This document shows, in pieces, positions 1 to 4,414 of a DNA stretch of 5,720 bases. Both the position numbers and the translations under genes were made by a program. This stretch comes from Christensenellaceae bacterium (GTDB lineage: Bacteria; Bacillota; Clostridia; Christensenellales; UBA1750), in contig JAITTC010000090.1 in assembly GCA_031287285.1 (NCBI GenBank), forward strand, positions 1 to 5,720, written 5' to 3'. The notes beneath the pieces were generated by a model. It ran no database searches and was not told the origin of the DNA. It worked only from the letters and a program-made list of their open reading frames with translations. Numbering within the stretch: the first letter of the stretch is position 1; each line of letters opens with the position of its first letter.

Positions 1-210
1 GAGAAGCTGCCAAGGGGCTATCGCCCCTTTGTGCCGCTGCTCGCCGCGGGCGGTGAGATTTTATGGGTTCTGGGGCTCAGGCGCGGCGCCGCCTTCCCCG
101 TGAAAGAAGGCCAAAAAGAGGTTTTGCGCGCGGAGTACAGGCCAAAAAAAGGGCGAGGAGGCCAGGAAGATGCACTACTCAAGCGAGGAGATTCAGAGCA
201 TACTGATTAG
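1..210 (+). CDS. tilS: tRNA(Ile)-lysidine synthetase, C-terminal end (partial)
   Basis: The reading frame is open from base 1 and ends at TAG 208-210, giving the last 69 residues. TilS uses ATP and lysine to convert C34 of the CAU-anticodon tRNA-Ile to lysidine, so that the tRNA reads AUA as isoleucine. It acts in the cytoplasm. The visible part matches the small C-terminal TilS domain: a PFVPLL segment at residues 10-15, EILWVLGLRR at 19-28, and the closing VLRAEY at 41-46. The catalytic N-terminal ATP-pyrophosphatase domain lies outside the window. After residue 46 there is a basic, low-complexity tail of 23 residues that is not part of the usual domain and is read through the ribosome binding site and first codons of hpt. 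The identification rests on this domain plus the conserved position directly before hpt and ftsH. An A7 run at 144-150 is discussed as a finding. Confidence 0.88.
   Translation, partial: EKLPRGYRPFVPLLAAGGEILWVLGLRRGAAFPVKEGQKEVLRAEYRPKKGRGGQEDALLKRGDSEHTD
156..161 (+). promoter_or_regulatory. Ribosome binding site of hpt, inside tilS
   Basis: AGGAGG lies 8 bases before ATG 170, a near-perfect Shine-Dalgarno sequence. It sits inside the last codons of tilS, so hpt translation is probably coupled to passage of ribosomes finishing tilS. This fixes the hpt start. Confidence 0.85.
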
Positions 211-721
211 CGGCGGCGAAATATCAAAGAAGATGGACGAGCTGGCCGCGCGCGTGAACGCGGACTACGCTGGCAAGGAGCTTTTGCTGGTCTGCATTTT
301 GAAGGGCGCGGTCGTGGTCTTTGCAGAGCTGCTCAAGAGGATCACGATTCCCTGCGAAATCGACTTCATGGCGCTTTCCAGCTACGGATCCTCGACCAAG
401 ACCACCGGCGTGGTGCGCATCCTGAAGGATCTTGACCACGGCATCGAGGGCAAGGATGTGCTGATCGTGGAGGATATCGTGGATTCCGGCGTGAGCATGC
501 GCTATTTGCTCGATTCCCTATCGGTGCGAAGGGCTGCCTCGGTGAGGATCTTTTCGCTGCTCGACAAGCCGAGCAGAAGGCGCGTGGAGATCGAGCCCGA
601 CTATTTGGGATTCGAGATTCCGGATCTTTTCGTGGTGGGATTTGGCCTTGACTATGCCGAAAAATACCGAAATTTGCCCGATGTCTGCGTGCTGAGCGAG
701 TCAGTTTACGCCGGCCGCTGA
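170..721 (+). CDS. hpt: Hypoxanthine phosphoribosyltransferase
   Basis: This 183-residue protein has the usual length of bacterial HPRT. The enzyme transfers the phosphoribosyl group of PRPP to hypoxanthine (and usually guanine) to form IMP or GMP in cytoplasmic purine salvage. Visible motifs in order are LKG at 44-46 (pyrophosphate loop), the flexible active-site loop SSYGSST at 70-76, the PRPP-binding signature VLIVEDIVDSG at 97-107 with acidic pair E101-D102 and probable general base D105, DKPSRR at 132-137, and the purine-binding C-terminal stretch starting PDLFVVGFGLDY at 151. All key residues are present. The start ATG 170 is set by AGGAGG 8 bases upstream. The gene overlaps tilS by 41 bases in a different frame and precedes ftsH, the order seen in Bacillus (tilS-hprT-ftsH). 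No terminator is seen after it, so read-through into ftsH is likely in addition to ftsH's own promoter. Xanthine specificity cannot be excluded from motifs alone, but is less likely. Confidence 0.97.
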   Translation: MHYSSEEIQSILISGGEISKKMDELAARVNADYAGKELLLVCILKGAVVVFAELLKRITIPCEIDFMALSSYGSSTKTTGVVRILKDLDHGIEGKDVLIVEDIVDSGVSMRYLLDSLSVRRAASVRIFSLLDKPSRRRVEIEPDYLGFEIPDLFVVGFGLDYAEKYRNLPDVCVLSESVYAGR

Positions 722-787
722 AAAAACAGGCCGGGTAAGCCAAAAATTAAGCAAGATTTCACCTTTTGCCATGGGACTTGGAGCGAG

Positions 788-801
788 AGATGTGATATAC
801 T
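788..801 (+). promoter_or_regulatory. Probable extended -10 promoter of ftsH
   Basis: TATACT at 796-801 is preceded by TGTGA at 791-795, matching the TRTGN extended -10 element. No good -35 lies at 17 bases (GGGACT at 773-778); a better hexamer, TTGCCA at 766-771, is 24 bases away and too far. Extended -10 promoters tolerate a weak -35. Transcription would begin near 807-808, about 40 bases before the proposed TTG start of ftsH. Confidence 0.6.
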
Positions 802-827
802 AGAAAAGGTTTCCTTTGGTGAGATGG

Positions 828-835
828 AAGGGAGG
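828..835 (+). promoter_or_regulatory. Ribosome binding site deciding the ftsH start
   Basis: AAGGGAGG lies 12 bases before TTG 848. It is located inside the reading frame if the upstream ATG 824 is used, and that ATG has only AAGG 14 bases before it. The strong site therefore favours the TTG, although the spacing is at the long end. Confidence 0.6.
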
Positions 836-847
836 CGGCGAGAACCA

Positions 848-2818
848 TTGCCTAAAAATAACGCAAAAAGCTTTGTACCCTACGCGCTCGTTCTGCTGAG
901 CGTGATCATGATCTTTGCTCTTTCCTACATGATGCCCCTGATGGGCAGGAAAGACACTCGCATAGACTACAGCCAGTTCCTCGAAAAGGTGAGGGATAAC
1001 GAGGTGCAGGTGCTGCTGATCAGCGCCTATAACGTCTATGGTCTGGGGAAAGACAGCCAGATTCCGGAAGAAAGCTTCGCCAAGAACTACGTGAGCCTGA
1101 ACGATTTTAAGCTGCAGGTCCCCAACGATATCGCGTCCTTCAACAGGGATCTGCTCGATGCGACGGCCCGCGGCCTGGGCAAGAGCCCCGGCGAGGTTTC
1201 TTCGCTCGACTTCCGCTTTACCTATATCAACGAGCCGGTGCCGCAGGAGCCGATTTGGCTGACCCTGCTGCCCTCGATCATCCTGGTTGGCGCGGTGATC
1301 TTCGTGATGATGATGTTCATGCGCCAGCAGGCCGGCAGCAACTCCAAGATGATGAGCTTTGGCAAATCAAAGGCCAGGACGCTCGATGAGCGCAACAAGG
1401 TGACCTTCGCGCAGGTCGCGGGCGCCGACGAAGAAAAGGAAGAGCTGCGCGAAATCGTCGAATTCTTGAAGAACCCGGGCCGCTTCACCGACCTTGGCGC
1501 GCGCATCCCCAAGGGCGTGCTGCTGGTGGGCCCCCCGGGCACGGGCAAGACGCTGCTTGCCAAGGCGGTGGCCGGGGAAGCCGGCGTGCCCTTTTATTCG
1601 ATTTCCGGTTCCGACTTCGTCGAGATGTTCGTGGGCGTGGGCGCTTCCCGCGTGCGCGACCTGTTTGAAACGGCGAAGAAGAACTCGCCCTCCATCGTGT
1701 TCATCGACGAGATCGACGCGGTGGGCAGGCAGCGCGGCGCAGGCCTTGGCGGCGGCCACGACGAGCGCGAGCAGACCCTCAACCAGCTCCTCGTGGAAAT
1801 GGACGGCTTTTCGGCCAACGAAGGCGTCATCGTGATCGCCGCGACCAACAGACCAGACATTTTAGATAAGGCCCTGCTCCGCCCCGGCAGGTTCGACAGG
1901 CAGATCACCGTCGGCTACCCGGATGTGAAGGGCCGCGAAGAGATCTTAAGGGTGCATTCCAAGGGGAAGCCCCTGGCGCCTGAGGTTTCCCTGCATGTTT
2001 TGGCCAGCAGAACCACCTACATGACCGGCGCCGACCTTGAAAACGTGATGAACGAGGCTGCGATCCTGACGGCGAGGGCTTCGAAGAAGATCATCGGGAT
2101 GCAGGAGCTTGAGGAGGCCATCACCCGCGTGCAGGTCGGCCCCGAAAAGAAGAGCCACGTCATCACCGAGAGAGATAAGCGCCTGGTGGCCTACCACGAG
2201 GCAGGTCATGCGCTGATCGCCCACCTTTTGCCGAATTCAGACCCTGTGCACGAGGTTTCCATCGTGCCGCGCGGCCAGGCGGGCGGCTACACCATGACCA
2301 GACCCGAGGAAGAAAAGCACTACATGTCGGGCTCGGTGCTGCGCGACCGGGTCGTTGAGATGATGGGCGGCCACACGGCCGAAAAAGTGGTTCTGGGCGA
2401 TGTGAGCACCGGCGCGACCAGCGATTTGAGCAGGGCCTCCGAGCTTGCGCGCGCCATGGTGACGGAATACGGCATGAGCGAGAGCATCGGCCCGGTCTAT
2501 TTGGGCGGCGGGCAGGAGGTCTTCGTGGGACGCGACTTCGGCCACGCGCGGAACTACTCAGAGCAGCTCGCGGCCAAGGTAGACGACGCGATCCACGGCA
2601 TTTTGGGCGATGCGGCCCAAAAGGCGGAAGAGCTTCTTCTTTCGCACAGAAGCGAGCTTGACGCCATCGCAGAGGCCCTTTTAGAAAAAGAGAAGCTCGA
2701 CAGGGATGAATTCCTGCGCGTGATGGGCGCCTACCTGCCTTTGCAGGAAGATAAGCCAAGCGAAGACCTCGAAAAGCCGCGCGGCGGCATGATCGGCAGG
2801 ATTCAGCCGGAAGTATAA
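848..2818 (+). CDS. ftsH: ATP-dependent zinc metalloprotease FtsH
   Basis: Membrane-anchored AAA+ protease that unfolds and degrades misassembled membrane proteins and some cytosolic regulators as a hexamer facing the cytoplasm. With the TTG start it has 656 residues, close to the usual 640-650. Order of parts: membrane segment about 9-29, extracytoplasmic region about 33-135, second membrane segment about 136-158, AAA+ module, peptidase domain. Visible motifs are Walker A GPPGTGKT 228-235, pore loop MFVGVG 260-265, Walker B IVFIDEID 283-290, second region of homology ATNRP 332-336 with arginine fingers R345 and R348, zinc site HEAGH 450-454 with catalytic E451, and third zinc ligand D526 in GATSD. 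All catalytic residues are intact. ATG 824 is an alternative start adding eight residues (MEGRRREP) with a poor ribosome binding site; the TTG has AAGGGAGG upstream and yields the typical short basic N-terminus before the first membrane segment. The position after hpt is the conserved Firmicutes order. Confidence 0.97.
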   Translation: MPKNNAKSFVPYALVLLSVIMIFALSYMMPLMGRKDTRIDYSQFLEKVRDNEVQVLLISAYNVYGLGKDSQIPEESFAKNYVSLNDFKLQVPNDIASFNRDLLDATARGLGKSPGEVSSLDFRFTYINEPVPQEPIWLTLLPSIILVGAVIFVMMMFMRQQAGSNSKMMSFGKSKARTLDERNKVTFAQVAGADEEKEELREIVEFLKNPGRFTDLGARIPKGVLLVGPPGTGKTLLAKAVAGEAGVPFYSISGSDFVEMFVGVGASRVRDLFETAKKNSPSIVFIDEIDAVGRQRGAGLGGGHDEREQTLNQLLVEMDGFSANEGVIVIAATNRPDILDKALLRPGRFDRQITVGYPDVKGREEILRVHSKGKPLAPEVSLHVLASRTTYMTGADLENVMNEAAILTARASKKIIGMQELEEAITRVQVGPEKKSHVITERDKRLVAYHEAGHALIAHLLPNSDPVHEVSIVPRGQAGGYTMTRPEEEKHYMSGSVLRDRVVEMMGGHTAEKVVLGDVSTGATSDLSRASELARAMVTEYGMSESIGPVYLGGGQEVFVGRDFGHARNYSEQLAAKVDDAIHGILGDAAQKAEELLLSHRSELDAIAEALLEKEKLDRDEFLRVMGAYLPLQEDKPSEDLEKPRGGMIGRIQPEV

Positions 2819-2974
2819 CGCCTGCGAGGCCTGGGGCCGGGGCAAGAAGAGGACTTTGGCTTGGCGGACCCCTTCAACCACGCGGAAAGCCGCACCCCAA
2901 AGGGCTGGGCGGGCGGCGCAAGCCCTGCCTTATTCTGGATTTTCGCTTCCGGCGAAGCGCGGCTGGCCCAATCG

Positions 2975-3014
2975 CGAAAAGAAAAACGAAGCCGTCCGGG
3001 TTCCGGGCGGCTTC
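2975..3014 (-). terminator. Hairpin resembling a minus-strand intrinsic terminator
   Basis: The arms at 2988-2999 and 3003-3014 form a 12-bp stem with one G-U pair and a 3-base loop. On the + strand the stem is preceded by AAAAGAAAAAC and is not followed by T's. Read on the minus strand it is a GC-rich hairpin followed by GTTTTTCTTTT, the layout of a Rho-independent terminator. No minus-strand gene is visible in the window for it to serve. On the + strand it ends 6 bases before the php ribosome binding site and may simply be a leader hairpin. Confidence 0.5.
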
Positions 3015-3020
3015 AGGCTT

Positions 3021-3027
3021 GGAGGGG
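3021..3027 (+). promoter_or_regulatory. Ribosome binding site deciding the start of the PHP gene
   Basis: GGAGGGG begins 14 bases before TTG 3035; the GGAGG core ends 9 bases before it. This strong site supports the internal TTG start over the upstream in-frame TTG 2861. Confidence 0.8.
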
Positions 3028-3034
3028 AGCTTCA

Positions 3035-3868
3035 TTGATCGACCTGCATCTGCACACCACCGCCTCGGACGGCAGCGTTTCCCCGGAGGAGATCATCGCC
3101 ATGGCGGCTGCGGGGGGCTTTACCGCGGTTGGCATTGCGGACCACGACACGGTGGGCGGCGTGGCCAGGGCGCTGCAGGCTGGGCGGGAAAGGGGCGTGG
3201 AGGTTCTTGCCGCCACGGAGCTGACCGTGGGCGTCGAGCACGAAATCCATCTTTTGGGCTATGGCATTGACTGCGAATCGCCGGCGCTGAAGGAGCTCCT
3301 GGCGCAGATGGAAATCGACCGCGACGAGCGCGTAAGCGCCATGGTGCAAAGGCTTAAGGAGGGCGGCTTGCCCGTGACGGAAGAAGAGGTGCGCGCCGAG
3401 GCCAAGGGCGTGGTCGGCAGGCCGCACATCGCTGCGGTGCTCGTGAAAAACGGCGCGGCCAGCGACTCTGCCGAGGCCTTTCGGCGCTATATAGGCAAAA
3501 ACGCGCCCTATTATGTTGAAAGGCGCAAGAAAAGCACGGCGGAAGCGATCGAGGCGGTCCGCCAGGCGGGCGGCGTCCCCGTTTTGGCGCACCCCGGGCT
3601 TTTGCGCCTGAGCCGCGAAACGCTCTGGCAGTGGATCGATTACCTTCAAAAGCTCGGGCTGCAGGGCCTGGAATGCTACCATAGCGGGCATTCCCCGGGG
3701 GACGCGGCCTTTTTTAGGAGCGCGGCCGCCAAATGGTCGCTGCTCGTGACCGGGGGAAGCGACTTTCACGGCGCCGCCAAGCCCAAGGTGCATTTGGGCT
3801 CCGGGCTTGAGAGCTGGCGGGATGATGATGCCTGCCTGGCCGCCCTGCACGAAAGGCTGCGGGTATAA
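3035..3868 (+). CDS. PHP-domain metal-dependent phosphoesterase (YciV/RNase AM-like)
   Basis: A 277-residue protein of the PHP superfamily, COG0613 type. Known relatives act on phosphate esters of nucleotides: 3',5'-nucleoside bisphosphate phosphatase, and E. coli YciV (RNase AM), which trims rRNA 5' ends. Metal-binding motifs are all visible: HLH at 5-7, D12, DHD at 36-38, E62, H72 in HLLGY, GRPH at 128-131, HPG at 186-188, and SDFH at 242-245. A helical insertion lies about 80-165, as in that family. The start is placed at TTG 3035 because it gives the canonical N-terminus IDLHLHT directly after GGAGGGG. The frame stays open upstream to TTG 2861, which has a weaker AGAGGA site; the extra 58 residues would be basic, unlike the family, and would span the hairpin. 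The exact substrate cannot be read from sequence; a TrpH name is often given to such proteins but has no functional support. No clear promoter is seen before it, so it may be read from ftsH. Confidence 0.9.
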   Translation: MIDLHLHTTASDGSVSPEEIIAMAAAGGFTAVGIADHDTVGGVARALQAGRERGVEVLAATELTVGVEHEIHLLGYGIDCESPALKELLAQMEIDRDERVSAMVQRLKEGGLPVTEEEVRAEAKGVVGRPHIAAVLVKNGAASDSAEAFRRYIGKNAPYYVERRKKSTAEAIEAVRQAGGVPVLAHPGLLRLSRETLWQWIDYLQKLGLQGLECYHSGHSPGDAAFFRSAAAKWSLLVTGGSDFHGAAKPKVHLGSGLESWRDDDACLAALHERLRV

Positions 3869-3923
3869 GAGCGCGGAAATGCGCATAAAAGAAGCGTGGA
3901 GCCCTGCATTTTACCCGGTGCAT

Positions 3924-3952
3924 TTGCACTTTGTGGGAAGATGCGCTATACT
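3924..3952 (+). promoter_or_regulatory. Sigma-A-type promoter of the asp23-fakA operon
   Basis: TTGCAC at 3924-3929 and TATACT at 3947-3952 are separated by exactly 17 bases, each one or two mismatches from consensus. Transcription would start near 3958-3959, leaving a leader of about 72 bases before ATG 4031. An inverted repeat, GTGCA-TT-TGCAC at 3918-3929, covers the -35 box and could be an operator. Confidence 0.75.
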
Positions 3953-3960
3953 GGGGAAGG

Positions 3961-3979
3961 ATTGTTTCTGCATTGTTTC
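3961..3979 (+). repeat. ATTGTTTC direct repeat in the asp23 leader
   Basis: ATTGTTTC occurs at 3961-3968 and again at 3972-3979, a period of 11 bases, close to one helical turn. It starts just after the predicted transcription start. It may be a protein or RNA-binding site, or chance in a T-rich leader. Confidence 0.5.
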
Positions 3980-4030
3980 AAGGGATTCATTTTGGCGGTT
4001 CTTAACCGGAACGGAAAGGAAGGGTGCGAA

Positions 4031-4387
4031 ATGGCAGCGGATTTCACCGTAACGACCGATTTAGGCAAGATCACCATCGTGGAGGATGTCATCAGCATGG
4101 TGGCGGGCAACGCGGCGATTGAGTGCGCGGGCATCGTGGCGATGGCCTCTAAGCGCGCCACCGACGGCATCGTGGAGCTGCTTGGCCGCGAGAATATGAG
4201 GCGCGGCGTGCGCGTGCAGACCACGGAAGAAGGCGCGGTCATCGACCTTTTCATCATCGTGGAATATGGCGTGGCGATTTCCGCCGTGGCGACCACGGTG
4301 GTCGAGACGGTCAAGTACCGAGTGGAAACCCTGGCAGGCGTGACGGTTTCGAAGATCAACGTCACGGTCGAGGGCATCCGCGTTTAA
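4031..4387 (+). CDS. Asp23/Gls24 (YloU) family envelope stress protein
   Basis: A 118-residue protein with the features of the Asp23/DUF322 family and the size of B. subtilis YloU (about 120). Family signs are GKITIVEDVI at 12-21, IVEYGVAI at 76-83, and the C-terminal part from VKYRVETLAG at 94-103 to VTVEGI at 111-116. There is no signal peptide or membrane segment. In Staphylococcus aureus, Asp23 is an abundant protein held at the membrane by AmaF and linked to cell-envelope homeostasis; the molecular role of YloU-type members is not settled. The start ATG 4031 follows AAGGAAGGG at 4016-4024, spaced 6 bases. An upstream in-frame ATG at 3896 would begin before the promoter and is not supported. 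The tandem stops TAA TAA are followed 27 bases later by fakA, the conserved yloU-yloV pairing. The rpmB gene often found next to this pair in Firmicutes is absent here. Confidence 0.92.
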   Translation: MAADFTVTTDLGKITIVEDVISMVAGNAAIECAGIVAMASKRATDGIVELLGRENMRRGVRVQTTEEGAVIDLFIIVEYGVAISAVATTVVETVKYRVETLAGVTVSKINVTVEGIRV

Positions 4388-4401
4388 TAACACGCTTAAC
4401 T

Positions 4402-4406
4402 GGGGG
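4402..4406 (+). promoter_or_regulatory. Unusual GGGGG ribosome binding site of fakA
   Basis: The only purine-rich stretch before TTG 4415 is GGGGG, spaced 8 bases by TTTTTTTA. It can pair with the anti-Shine-Dalgarno CCUCC with a G-U pair, but is weaker than the AGGAGG-type sites of its neighbours. Coupling to asp23 translation probably helps. Confidence 0.55.
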
Positions 4407-4414
4407 TTTTTTTA

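Noticed and set aside
771..803. Ten-codon frame ATG 771 to TAG 803 as a leader peptide of ftsH
   Set aside because: It overlaps the predicted -10 box and would lie upstream of the transcription start; it has no clear ribosome binding site.
2163..2759. Minus-strand frame of 198 codons inside ftsH
   Set aside because: It is proline and arginine-rich, resembles no protein family, and lies opposite the conserved peptidase domain of ftsH.
2902..2940. Possible + strand terminator after ftsH (GGGCT ... AGCCC followed by a T-rich stretch)
   Set aside because: The stem is only 5 bp with a 13-base loop and the T stretch is interrupted, so it is too weak to call.
3032..3886. Long 284-codon frame on the minus strand opposite the PHP gene
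   Set aside because: It is a shadow of a GC-rich gene; the + strand frame carries complete PHP metal-binding motifs and a good ribosome binding site.
3896..4030. N-terminal extension of the asp23 frame to ATG 3896
   Set aside because: It would begin upstream of the promoter, has no ribosome binding site, and the family starts where ATG 4031 places it.
4401..4414. GGGGG followed by seven T's between asp23 and fakA, resembling a terminator tail
   Set aside because: There is no complementary C-rich arm upstream to form a hairpin; the G run is better read as the fakA ribosome binding site.
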